From the NCBI GenBank assembly GCA_026415275.1, contig JAOAHK010000004.1, positions 1 to 24,814 on the forward strand: DNA of 24,814 nt, read 5' to 3'. This document shows, one piece after another, positions 7,325 through 15,651 of the stretch. Positions within the stretch are counted from its first letter, which is position 1. Each line of letters begins with the position of its first letter. The notes under the pieces are model-generated. The model ran no database searches. It was not told the origin of the DNA and saw only the letters and a list, made by a program, of their open reading frames with translations. Source of the DNA: Anaerolineales bacterium (GTDB lineage Bacteria; Chloroflexota; Anaerolineae; Anaerolineales; UBA4823). Both the position numbers and the translations under genes were made by a program.

Positions 7325-8716
7325 ATGACAAAAAATTATCTTTGCGTTCATGCCCATTTTTACCAACCGCCGCGCGAAGATCCGCGTACGGGTCAAATTC
7401 CCGTTGAACCCGGTGCTGCACCCTATCCAAATTGGAATGAGAGGATCTATCAAGAGTGTTATCGCCCCAACGCGGAAATGGGCAATTATGAGCGCATTAG
7501 TTTTAATGTTGGGCCAACACTACTTGAATGGATGGCAACCGAACACGCCAACACCTTATCCGAAATTGTCAATGCAGACCGGCGACTGATCATGCGGGAG
7601 GGAGTCGGCAATGCTATGGCAATGCCTTATCATCATACTATTCTTCCCCTAGCTACATACTTGGATAAAGTTACCCAAGTTCGCTGGGGAATCATGGATT
7701 TTGAAACCCGCTATGGGCATAAACCTTTGGGGATGTGGCTACCTGAAACTGCCGCGGACGATGAAACACTCCAGGTTCTAGCAGATCATGGCATTCGTTA
7801 TACTATTTTAGCTCCCTGGCAAGCGCGCAAAGAAAAACTTGATGTCACCCATCCATACAAGGTTGAGTTGACACAAGGAAAATCCATTATTGTCTTTTTT
7901 TACCATGCTGCGCTGAGCGGTGGAATTAGTTTCAATCCCCAAATGACCGTCAATGCCGACCAATTTGTCACCGAGCGGTTACTTGGGACATTTCAAACAG
8001 AAGGTAAAAAAAGAGCAGAAGCCAAACTGATCCTTTTAGCTTCGGATGGGGAGTTATACGGTCATCACCAACCCCTGCGTCAGTATTTTCTACACAGACT
8101 TTTGACCGAATCCTGCCGCATGAACAACATTGAGGTGATATATCCAGCAAAGTGGTTGCAACGGTTTTCTGTCCAATCTACTGTTCACATTCGCCAACGC
8201 ACCTCATGGAGTTGCCATCATGGAGTAGCGCGTTGGTCGACCGGGTGTGCCTGTACCCCGGGAGATTCAAGTTGGAAAAAAGCCTTGCGTTACGCGCTAG
8301 ATCAGATTGCATCCGACATCGATCAAATCTACTTCGATCATGTTTCTAGGTTGGTTGATGATCCATGGGAATTGCGTCATGCTTACCTCAAGGTTCTTCT
8401 CGGTCAATCTTCCCTTGAAGCCTATCTTCGAGAGATGACCGGGAAGCAATTAATTCCTTCAGAACATCAAGCCATGCTTCAACTTCTTGAAGCGCAGGTG
8501 GAACGTCAACGCATGTATGCTTCTTGTGCTTGGTTCTTTGATGATTTTGATCGCATTGAGCCTCGAAACGCTATTGCCTACGCCGCTCATGCGATCCGAT
8601 TAACGGAACTAGCAACAGGGATTGATATATCTTCAATGGCTATTAAGAGACTAACAAAGGTCGTCAGTCCCAAAACAGGCTTGAGAGGAGATGAAGTTCT
8701 TAAGGTTTTTCTCTAA
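7325..8716 (+). CDS. GH57-family glycoside hydrolase, compact DUF3536-type
   Basis: The 463-residue protein has the GH57 start CVHAHFYQPPREDPRTG and RISFNVGPTLLEW. It carries MWLPETAADDETLQVLADHGIRYTI, with the Glu that should act as nucleophile, and ASDGELYGHH, whose Asp is the likely acid/base. Residues from about 290 (SWSCHHGVARW) resemble the DUF3536 domain usually found C-terminal in this subgroup. Members I recall are around 800 residues, so this is a short version, with a reduced loop after CYRPNAEMG and a brief C-terminus. There is no signal peptide, so it is cytosolic. Placement beside glgA-glgC-malQ suggests alpha-glucan hydrolysis or transfer, but substrate is unproven; the family includes amylases, branching enzymes and 4-alpha-glucanotransferases. 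Start supported by GAGG at 7316-7319. Its stop abuts the convergent GH13 stop with no gap. Confidence 0.85.
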   Translation: MTKNYLCVHAHFYQPPREDPRTGQIPVEPGAAPYPNWNERIYQECYRPNAEMGNYERISFNVGPTLLEWMATEHANTLSEIVNADRRLIMREGVGNAMAMPYHHTILPLATYLDKVTQVRWGIMDFETRYGHKPLGMWLPETAADDETLQVLADHGIRYTILAPWQARKEKLDVTHPYKVELTQGKSIIVFFYHAALSGGISFNPQMTVNADQFVTERLLGTFQTEGKKRAEAKLILLASDGELYGHHQPLRQYFLHRLLTESCRMNNIEVIYPAKWLQRFSVQSTVHIRQRTSWSCHHGVARWSTGCACTPGDSSWKKALRYALDQIASDIDQIYFDHVSRLVDDPWELRHAYLKVLLGQSSLEAYLREMTGKQLIPSEHQAMLQLLEAQVERQRMYASCAWFFDDFDRIEPRNAIAYAAHAIRLTELATGIDISSMAIKRLTKVVSPKTGLRGDEVLKVFL

Positions 8717-11700
8717 CTACATAACCCCACACAAGCGCAAAAACTCTCTAAGTTGATATTTGCTCTCTTGAGCTTTCTGCTTTAAGGTAATCAAGAAAGG
8801 CTCTAGTTCACAAACTGCGCTAGTGAAGTTGATCTCTATATCCAATCGTTGACAAATCCTTGATAGAACACTCGTTATACAAATCAAGTCAAGCCATTCC
8901 TCAAAAGCCTCCTTGACAAACCAATCAACACCTTGATAGTGATTGACACCGACAAACTGACGGAGTGAACCATCGCTAAACCAGAGCGCTAACACATCTT
9001 CTTCTGAAAACCGGTTTGCATTGTCTATGCGAAGCAAGTATTTCAAGAGCAACTCAACAGCGATCCTTACCCGCTGAACTTCAGCTTCGGTTAGTAACAT
9101 TCCTTGAGAGGCTTCTTCCAACAAAGTTTCGAGCTTCCATTCCCTGTACCATTGCCAACTGAGTTGAGAAGCTTTTTGAGGGTCTGCCTCTTCTAATTTT
9201 CCCAAAGTTGCAAGGAACATCCAACCCAATAAGATCGACCAGGTATAGCTATCTCCTTGACACAGCCGCTCAACAGTTGGACTTGCTGGGAAGTAAGGGA
9301 GATGAGATAAAAGTGATCGGCTGAGGCAAGTAAGTTCGGTTTGATAGCGATTGCTAGCTACGGGTTTTGCCAAGTATATTTCAACTCGTTGGGCAAAGAT
9401 TGCAGCCTTGTGATTGACCTCTTGGACTACTCCGTCCACATGCCCAATAGCCCCCTCACTGAATTCACATACCCGATGCTGAATCAGCCAATTCCACTGA
9501 CCAGCATTCATCATCTCGCGCAAAGACTGGCGCACAGGGTGAAGAAGCATTTCCACTTTGGCTTGCTCAACACTCGGTACTCCCCTTCCCTGCAGTTCAT
9601 CATGGAGGCGACGATAAATACCATCTGGTGTGTCCCTAACAGTAGTAATGTCAAGAAAAACAAAACAGCGGTAAGCATTTAATTCGAGATATAAACCGCG
9701 CTGATGGAGTTCACGATTGTTTCTCAGAAATTCTAGCCCGGTGAGGGAATCCCGAAAGATCGTGAACGAATTCTCCTCATCTGAAATCTCCAATCCTTCC
9801 ACGAGACTTTTGCGGATGAGTTTTTTCTCTCCACTTGCATTCTTTTGAAGATAAGCGCACGAATGTTGGATAAACCCTTCAGTCTCTGCATAGCGGTTAT
9901 GGTAGATTATCAAGGCTTTCTCGGATCCGGTGCGGTTGGAATATGCAAAAACATCCTCATTGACATGACCTTGCGGTGTTTGAAAATCATAGAGCAAGAA
10001 GTGATCAGCTTCGGCAAATAAATAACGTTTGCGCAGCAGGGGAAAGATCCACTGCTCATGGCGGGTTATTAAATCGAAATCTGGTTGCTCATCCCAATAC
10101 GCACGGCGATATTCCATACCATATTTTTCAGCGAAGCCTTCGATCTGCCCATGTCCAAACATAGGTAAACCGGGTAGAGTTGCCAAAAGTACACAAATGC
10201 CGAAATATTTATCTCCTTTCCCGAATTGATCGACCGCAGTTCGTTCATCGGGGTTGTTCATGAAATTGACATACCGTTTGAGAATTTGGGGATCAAATTC
10301 CAGTGTGTTCTTGATCACCAAACGATATTCTTGATTTTTCTCATCGCGCAACATGTTCATGAAGGCACTGTTATAGACACGATGCATACCTAAAGTGCGC
10401 ACAAAGTAGCCTTCCATCAGCCAGAAGGCTTCCGCAAGCAAGAGCGTATCAGGGACTTCTTGGGCAACTCGGTCGACAACCTCGCGCCAAAACTCATTGG
10501 GGAAGGCAGCGTTGAATTGTTCTCTGGTCATAGCGTGTTCAGCGCGGGAGGGAATGTCTCCCCCAGTGCCGGGTTCTGGAAACCACAAACGTTGATAATG
10601 TCGTTTGGCAAGGGTCATCGCTGCATCAAAGCGGATGATCGGGAACAGACGGGCAACCTGTAAGATAGTTTGAATAACTTGTTCGCGCACCTCAGGGAGT
10701 AAGTAGTTTAATTGCGCAGTGTCATTCCAAGGCATGGAAGTGCCATCGTTACCGTGATAGATGTACAGTTCTTTCCCCGTCCAGAAGTCAACCCGCTTGA
10801 AGACGACTGCGGCATCGGTGTTGTTGTAGTAATGATCTTCCAGAAAGATTCCGACCCGTTGGTCCCAAGAGAGATTTGGCCCATTAAAAGTGTAAGAGGG
10901 AAAAGGGCTATAATCTAGAGAAATAAACCAATCTGGATGATTGATCACCCATGGCGAGTCGATGCCCATGTGATTGGGCACCATATCCGAAGCCAAGCGA
11001 ATCCCACGTTGCCAAGCGCGATGTCGCAGGTTGCAAAACGCTTCTTCGCCACCCAAATCGGCAGCTATCCTGTAGTCAAAAAGAGAATATGCTGAAGCAA
11101 CTGCTTCTGGGTTGCCGCGCAATTGCTTAATGCGCTGCGAGGCTGGGCTGCGTTCCCAAAGGCCTATCAACCACAGCGCGGTAAACCCCCATCTTGACAA
11201 TTGGTCTAATTCTTCATCTGGGATTTGATCCAAACGAGTAATTGGTCGTCGATATTTTTTGGAAAGTTGATCGAGCCACACATAGGTGTTTTTCGCCATC
11301 ATGACCACACGAGGCATCCATTCTCGGTCAGGGCTAAAACGTTCAAGTTCCCACTCAAGATTATCAAAACGCAAGACCGGCGCAATCCCGCTGCCCGGAA
11401 AGATCGCTTTCTCTTCCTCTTTGACGAGATCCAAGCTAGAGAGCAATCGTTTGAGAATATCTCCTAGGAGATAACCCCAATGCTTGCGAATATACTCCAA
11501 CTGCCCAGGGAGGGAATGCGGAACAGCGATCGCCGGGCTGCGTAGCATGGCGACCAAACTTTGATCTTCAGGGCCGAAAGTGGGTTGTTTCTCAAAAAAA
11601 GCACTCAAATGATGAATGATTTGCGAGTAGGTTGTATTTTGGCTCAGATTGCGGTCGTCAAATAGCTCTTGAAAGGGTTCAAAGGCTGGGTTGACATTTG

Positions 11701-12166
11701 ACAGCCATAAAAGGAGCATTTCTTCTAATGTAACTGCCCGATTACTCCAGACTCCACTCGGATACGTAGTGCTGCGCGCAAGATATTCTTCTATTGAGAT
11801 TTTATTAAGATAAACATCGGTAGGAGGAAACTCAGCCACAAACTGGGCTAAAGAAGCATTGAGCGACTCTCTCCCAATAACACTCTCTAAGAAAATCAGA
11901 GCTTCCTCCATCACATCGGCGCGCCGTTGCTGGCGGTACTTTTCAACCACGAGATGGAGGATTTCATCGATTAAACCCATGGCATTGAGCTGCCCTGCGC
12001 GAATCACTTGTTCAGGGAACCGAGTTAGATCGCGTTTCGCATTGATCTTTTGCGCAAATTCCCGAGCAGCGCGGAAGTTGCTAAAGATTACATTACCATT
12101 GGTAGTAAAAATCCATTGATCAAAGTCATATTTATGCCGAGCGCGTCGGGAAACGTGAAATTCCAT
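8717..12166 (-). CDS. Very large GH13 alpha-amylase-superfamily protein
   Basis: This 1149-residue protein has a GH13 barrel at roughly 285-715, flanked by an N-terminal extension of about 280 residues and a C-terminal, mostly helical part of over 300 residues. Catalytic regions are visible: region I DMVPNH (D394-H399), region II RFDAAMTL with nucleophile D514, and region III LLAEAFW with acid/base E579. Region IV is NNPDE with D640 but without the usual His of NHD. GlgE-type (GH13_3) enzymes also lack that His, and HPDWF near 408 recalls them, but this is not a clear GlgE. No signal peptide is seen. ATG 12166 has AGGGA five bases upstream and follows the CDF gene by 15 bases. Expected role: alpha-glucan hydrolysis or transfer. 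Exact activity is open. Confidence 0.85.
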   Translation of the reverse strand: MEFHVSRRARHKYDFDQWIFTTNGNVIFSNFRAAREFAQKINAKRDLTRFPEQVIRAGQLNAMGLIDEILHLVVEKYRQQRRADVMEEALIFLESVIGRESLNASLAQFVAEFPPTDVYLNKISIEEYLARSTTYPSGVWSNRAVTLEEMLLLWLSNVNPAFEPFQELFDDRNLSQNTTYSQIIHHLSAFFEKQPTFGPEDQSLVAMLRSPAIAVPHSLPGQLEYIRKHWGYLLGDILKRLLSSLDLVKEEEKAIFPGSGIAPVLRFDNLEWELERFSPDREWMPRVVMMAKNTYVWLDQLSKKYRRPITRLDQIPDEELDQLSRWGFTALWLIGLWERSPASQRIKQLRGNPEAVASAYSLFDYRIAADLGGEEAFCNLRHRAWQRGIRLASDMVPNHMGIDSPWVINHPDWFISLDYSPFPSYTFNGPNLSWDQRVGIFLEDHYYNNTDAAVVFKRVDFWTGKELYIYHGNDGTSMPWNDTAQLNYLLPEVREQVIQTILQVARLFPIIRFDAAMTLAKRHYQRLWFPEPGTGGDIPSRAEHAMTREQFNAAFPNEFWREVVDRVAQEVPDTLLLAEAFWLMEGYFVRTLGMHRVYNSAFMNMLRDEKNQEYRLVIKNTLEFDPQILKRYVNFMNNPDERTAVDQFGKGDKYFGICVLLATLPGLPMFGHGQIEGFAEKYGMEYRRAYWDEQPDFDLITRHEQWIFPLLRKRYLFAEADHFLLYDFQTPQGHVNEDVFAYSNRTGSEKALIIYHNRYAETEGFIQHSCAYLQKNASGEKKLIRKSLVEGLEISDEENSFTIFRDSLTGLEFLRNNRELHQRGLYLELNAYRCFVFLDITTVRDTPDGIYRRLHDELQGRGVPSVEQAKVEMLLHPVRQSLREMMNAGQWNWLIQHRVCEFSEGAIGHVDGVVQEVNHKAAIFAQRVEIYLAKPVASNRYQTELTCLSRSLLSHLPYFPASPTVERLCQGDSYTWSILLGWMFLATLGKLEEADPQKASQLSWQWYREWKLETLLEEASQGMLLTEAEVQRVRIAVELLLKYLLRIDNANRFSEEDVLALWFSDGSLRQFVGVNHYQGVDWFVKEAFEEWLDLICITSVLSRICQRLDIEINFTSAVCELEPFLITLKQKAQESKYQLREFLRLCGVM

Positions 12167-12181
12167 CTTTATCCCTGTTGG

Positions 12182-13114
12182 TTAGCGAGAATGGCTAAGG
12201 TTGAGGTCGCAATATAGCATCGCCGGCTGGCATTCTTCACATTCTAATTGCAACGTGGCGTGAGAGATGGCATATCGTTGGCGTAAAAGCTGGCTAATTT
12301 CTTCCTTGATTACCGCTCCCTCGCTCAGAGAAATATCGTCGGTGACTATGTGGGCAGACAAGGAACGCATTTCAGTGGTGATACTCCACACATGTAAGTC
12401 ATGAACATCGTTTACTCCCGGAATTTGGCGTAAATCCTCGACAAGTTGTTCGATATTTACATCTCGCGGGGCGCTTTCCAGAAGAATTCGTACTGCTTCG
12501 ATAATAATTTTCAGCGCGTTCCAAAGGATCAAGCCAACAATGAGGAGGCTGACAAGGGGATCGAGCCAGTTGTAACCGCTAAAGGCGATGACTATACCAG
12601 CAACGAAAGCCCCCAGCGTCGAGAAAACATCGCCCATCAAGTGCAAATAGGCGCTGCGCAAATTGAGGTCGCTTTGGCTACCATGACGAATCAGTAATGC
12701 AGTCACAAGATTAACTGCAAAGGCAACTCCGCTGATGACGCTCATCAATGTTGATTGAACCTCTAATGGCTCGCGAAAGCGGCGGAAGGCTTCGATACCC
12801 ACAAACCCTGAGATCACAATCAGTGTGGCGGCATTGAAAAAGGCAATCAGTATCCCGGCGCGGTGGTAACCGTACGTGTGATTCGAGTTGGCCGGTTTCA
12901 ATGCCAAACGGATGGCAACCCAACTGAGCGCTAACGTCAGCACATCGGTTAAGTTATGAGCTGCATCGGTTAGCAGAGCGAGGCTATTGGCTAGGTAGCC
13001 GCCGATGATCTCGAAGATCACGAAGGCCAGCGTGATTCCTAGCGAGAGGACCAAGCGGTTGGAGCGGGTCTCTTGAATTTGAGAAAGGTGTTGGTGACTA
13101 TGGCTACTGGTCAT
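12182..13114 (-). CDS. Cation diffusion facilitator (CzcD/ZitB-like metal exporter)
   Basis: CDF proteins export Zn2+, Co2+ or Cd2+ across the inner membrane in exchange for protons. The 310-residue protein has a short His-containing N-terminus (SHSHQH) and six predicted membrane segments. Both metal-site HxxxD motifs are there: H53-D57 (HNLTD) and H158-D162 (HLMGD). The C-terminal cytosolic domain contains VHDLHVW, typical of the CDF dimerisation domain, and ends in a Cys-bearing tail (CEECQP). The two Asp plus two His pattern fits the Zn/Cd subgroup; metal choice is inference. Start ATG 13114 lacks a strong ribosome binding site. It sits 20 bases after the HAD gene and 15 bases before the GH13 gene, so it is probably cotranscribed with unrelated metabolic genes. 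Confidence 0.92.
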   Translation of the reverse strand: MTSSHSHQHLSQIQETRSNRLVLSLGITLAFVIFEIIGGYLANSLALLTDAAHNLTDVLTLALSWVAIRLALKPANSNHTYGYHRAGILIAFFNAATLIVISGFVGIEAFRRFREPLEVQSTLMSVISGVAFAVNLVTALLIRHGSQSDLNLRSAYLHLMGDVFSTLGAFVAGIVIAFSGYNWLDPLVSLLIVGLILWNALKIIIEAVRILLESAPRDVNIEQLVEDLRQIPGVNDVHDLHVWSITTEMRSLSAHIVTDDISLSEGAVIKEEISQLLRQRYAISHATLQLECEECQPAMLYCDLNLSHSR

Positions 13115-13134
13115 GGCGGGATTTTATCACGAGG

Positions 13135-13809
13135 TTATGGAGAACGAAAAGATGAATCGAGACGAATGATCTTAATCAAATCCTGAGGTCTCTCGGCAAG
13201 AAAATCGGGTTGGGCTTGCAGGAGCTTTTGACTGTCTTGATGCCCCCAGCTAACAGCAATGCTGACCGCCCCAGCTTCTTTGGCAGCGAGAATGTCGCTG
13301 ACCGCATCTCCGATCATGAAGGTGGGTATCGAAAGGGAGATGCTTTGCCGAATGGTCTGAATCTTTTCGCATTTGTTGCCTGGTTGATCGATCCCAAAGA
13401 TGCGCCAAAAGCATTGATCAAGTTGATATTGCACCAGAAATCTGCGGATGACTCGCTGCAAGTTCCCACTGACAATCGCCAGAACAGAATCAGCAGCAAG
13501 ATCGCAAATAACCTCTTCCACTCCATCATAAAGTCGATATGTGATCGGTGCATCATCGAAACATTGAAGTACTTTATGAACATATTGGGGAATGTGATGC
13601 TCGGCAATGCCCAGTTGCCGAGCAAGATGATCAAAGCCCATGCGGGGTAACCCCATAATATCTTCGGGGGTTGTTTTTCGTTGGTACCCTAACTCAGCGC
13701 ACACTTGATCTGAAAACCGCAACATTTCGTTCAGGGTATCGGTTAGAACGCCATCAAAGTCAAAGATTACCGTTCGCTGCATTTCGGGAGATGGAGAGTT
13801 CTGGGTCAT
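13135..13809 (-). CDS. HAD-superfamily hydrolase (Gph/phosphoglycolate phosphatase-like)
   Basis: The 224-residue protein has the HAD motifs in order: IFDFDGVLTDT with nucleophile D17 and D19, VSGN (motif II Ser), a Lys in the GNKCEKI segment, and IGDAVSD (motif IV). The helical cap lies between motifs I and II, as in Gph-type phosphatases. Likely it removes phosphate from a small sugar phosphate or glycolate phosphate, but the substrate cannot be told. I chose ATG 13809. TTG 13815, with AGGAA seven bases upstream, is an equally good or better start, and an open frame extends to TTG 13854. The gene begins within a few bases of the MFS stop and is followed after 20 bases by the CDF gene. Confidence 0.85.
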   Translation of the reverse strand: MTQNSPSPEMQRTVIFDFDGVLTDTLNEMLRFSDQVCAELGYQRKTTPEDIMGLPRMGFDHLARQLGIAEHHIPQYVHKVLQCFDDAPITYRLYDGVEEVICDLAADSVLAIVSGNLQRVIRRFLVQYQLDQCFWRIFGIDQPGNKCEKIQTIRQSISLSIPTFMIGDAVSDILAAKEAGAVSIAVSWGHQDSQKLLQAQPDFLAERPQDLIKIIRLDSSFRSP

Positions 13810-13816
13810 CCGCAAG

Positions 13817-15088
13817 TCAAAATTCCTTTCTACCAAGAGTGAAGAATAAACCAAAACCTAAGAGCCGCACTAACCCACTAATCATCAATGCAGTTGGAAT
13901 ATTCAAGAAATCACTCAACCAGGCACTGACAATCGGGGCTATAAACGAGGATAGATGAGTTAAGGTTTGGACAACGGCAACAAAAACAGCACTAAATTCA
14001 TCTGGAATTGTCTTCATTAACTCGTCGAAAAATACCAAATCAATCCCAGCCTGGAAAAAACCGGATACACCAGCAATCAGAGCAATGAGCTGAACTTGAT
14101 GGGTTTGAGCAACCAAGATTGGATACAGCGATACCCCAAAAGTGGTAATCAGCAAGGTAAAACGTGAGCCTTTTTTCCGGGATAGGACCGTCCAAGCAAA
14201 ATCTCCAGCCAACAGAACCGCCGTTTGAGCTGTGTTGAAAATACCGATCCAAGCATCGCTTGCTTTGACTTCACGCACATAATAAAGCGGAAAAAGTGGT
14301 ACAGCCAGGGTAGTCCCGAGAAGGAAAATAAAGCGAATTGAGACAAAACGCACAAAAGGTTTCTCACTCCAAATTTGTCTCAGGAAGTTGGAAGCAGGCA
14401 AGATAAATTGGCTTTTCCTAACCAAATCCGCGACTGGATTTGGGGGAAGTTCTATCCTAGACGAGAAAAAGAAACTGATCAAACTACCTAAAGAAAGGAG
14501 CGAGAAGACAATCTGGTAGTTTAATGGAAAAGGGAGAACCTCCAAAATCTGTCCTGCGATTGCTGTTGTGCCCGCCATGGTAATGCCCAATATAGACCAG
14601 CGGCGGCTCATCAAATCATAGCGATGTTGTGGTCCTGCAACCCCATTCATGACCACATTGAACGATACGGCAACAACGGTTTGGGGTAAAGTGACCAATG
14701 CCCAGAGCAGTAAAATCGCTTTAATCAACCAAGATGATGGCACAACTTCGATCAAGAGAGCAGTAAGGGCATAGGAAAGCAAGACAAATAACCGCGCCGC
14801 GCTGAACCAATGGACAATGTTGCGTTGCCTCTGCAGAAGTTGCCCAATGAAAATCCCCAAAACTAAGCCCGTTAAAGCAGGCATACTAGTTAGATAACCG
14901 ACCTCTTGAGAAGTTGCCCCCAGACGGGTAAGAAATACAGGCAAAAAAGGTGCCGCAGCGCTAGCCAAACCAACACCAACCGCATCGATTTGCACGCGAA
15001 TGAAATTCCGCCGTTGGGTCAGAGGGAGATCAGGCGGCGCTAAGAATTGGCGGAGAGTCGCTAACAAGGTTTTCCCCACAAAAACCAA
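13817..15088 (-). CDS. Major facilitator superfamily permease
   Basis: The product of about 416-423 residues has around 12 hydrophobic segments in two halves separated by a polar loop (near SSRIELPPNPVADLVRKSQ), the MFS layout. The first transmembrane segment begins near residue 30 (VGVGLASAAAPFLPVFLTRLGAT). The transported compound cannot be inferred. The start is uncertain: TTG 15088 and GTG 15079 lack a ribosome binding site, while TTG 15067 follows GGGG by six bases. All three overlap the end of the upstream unknown gene, so coupling is likely. The C-terminus (GRKEF) runs into the HAD gene's ribosome binding site. Confidence 0.85.
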   Translation of the reverse strand: MVFVGKTLLATLRQFLAPPDLPLTQRRNFIRVQIDAVGVGLASAAAPFLPVFLTRLGATSQEVGYLTSMPALTGLVLGIFIGQLLQRQRNIVHWFSAARLFVLLSYALTALLIEVVPSSWLIKAILLLWALVTLPQTVVAVSFNVVMNGVAGPQHRYDLMSRRWSILGITMAGTTAIAGQILEVLPFPLNYQIVFSLLSLGSLISFFFSSRIELPPNPVADLVRKSQFILPASNFLRQIWSEKPFVRFVSIRFIFLLGTTLAVPLFPLYYVREVKASDAWIGIFNTAQTAVLLAGDFAWTVLSRKKGSRFTLLITTFGVSLYPILVAQTHQVQLIALIAGVSGFFQAGIDLVFFDELMKTIPDEFSAVFVAVVQTLTHLSSFIAPIVSAWLSDFLNIPTALMISGLVRLLGFGLFFTLGRKEF

Positions 15089-15624
15089 AATTGATCGGGT
15101 GAAAAGTGAGATACTAGGTCACTTTCCCAAATAAAATTCCCCCGAATCCAGCGTTCCTGCAACCGTTGATCGAGTTGGGCAAGCGTATCCCAGAGATCAA
15201 GACTTTCGGGAATCTCCTCTTTTAGCAATTCAAGGATTACTCGGTTGCGCACTTCATAGGTGTAACGGTCAATCTGGTCAGCAGGTTTTTGTAAATACTC
15301 TCTTAGAAAATCCCCCCAGCGTTTTAGGCGAGAAGCCGAATCAAGCCTGGCTTTTTCGAGCCAAGCTTGTCGCCAACGCATCCGCAACCGTTCGATTTCT
15401 TGTAATAGTTGCTGCCAGCGAGAATGTTCTGCAGCCGTCTTAGAAAAACCTTGCGCTCGTTTCAACGCGAGGAGAAAAGTGCCAATGGTCAGCGTTGGAT
15501 AAGGTGGTGCGTTACCTTCCTTCGGGACAAAAACCACGCGATACAGTTCTCGCGAGTGAAGGTACTTTTCCAACTCGGGGAGCATCGCTTCAACATAGCG
15601 GATCTCATAGTTAAAATCAACCAT
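15061..15624 (-). CDS. Conserved-looking protein of unknown function
   Basis: I do not recognise this 187-residue protein. It is rich in Arg, Trp, Leu and Glu and is predicted to be mainly helical. It has a helical segment at about 60-115 with a run of basic and aromatic residues (RLRMRWRQAWLEKARLDS), then a Leu/Glu-rich part (VILELLKEEIPESLDLWDTL). It has no signal peptide, membrane segment or Cys cluster. It starts with ATG 15624, 27 bases after the pdhC stop, and overlaps the MFS gene at its 3' end. Ribosome binding is weak. Length, tight spacing and the absence of stops argue that it is real. It could be an accessory factor of the PDH cluster or unrelated; nothing in the sequence decides. 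Confidence 0.7.
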   Translation of the reverse strand: MVDFNYEIRYVEAMLPELEKYLHSRELYRVVFVPKEGNAPPYPTLTIGTFLLALKRAQGFSKTAAEHSRWQQLLQEIERLRMRWRQAWLEKARLDSASRLKRWGDFLREYLQKPADQIDRYTYEVRNRVILELLKEEIPESLDLWDTLAQLDQRLQERWIRGNFIWESDLVSHFSPDQFWFLWGKPC

Positions 15625-15651
15625 CGGTCAAAAGATACCATCGATTGTTGG

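Noticed and set aside
7325..8716. GH57 gene considered a broken gene because of its short length
   Set aside because: Start, ribosome binding site, both catalytic motifs and the C-terminal region are in one frame without disruption; it is a compact form, not a visible pseudogene.
9341..11467. Several open plus-strand frames of 60-113 codons opposite the GH13 gene
   Set aside because: They lie antisense to a continuous 1149-codon frame with clear GH13 motifs, lack ribosome binding sites and resemble no family; they are coding shadows.
13210..13650. 146-codon plus-strand frame opposite the HAD gene
   Set aside because: The minus strand encodes all HAD motifs over the same bases; the opposite frame has no recognisable domain.
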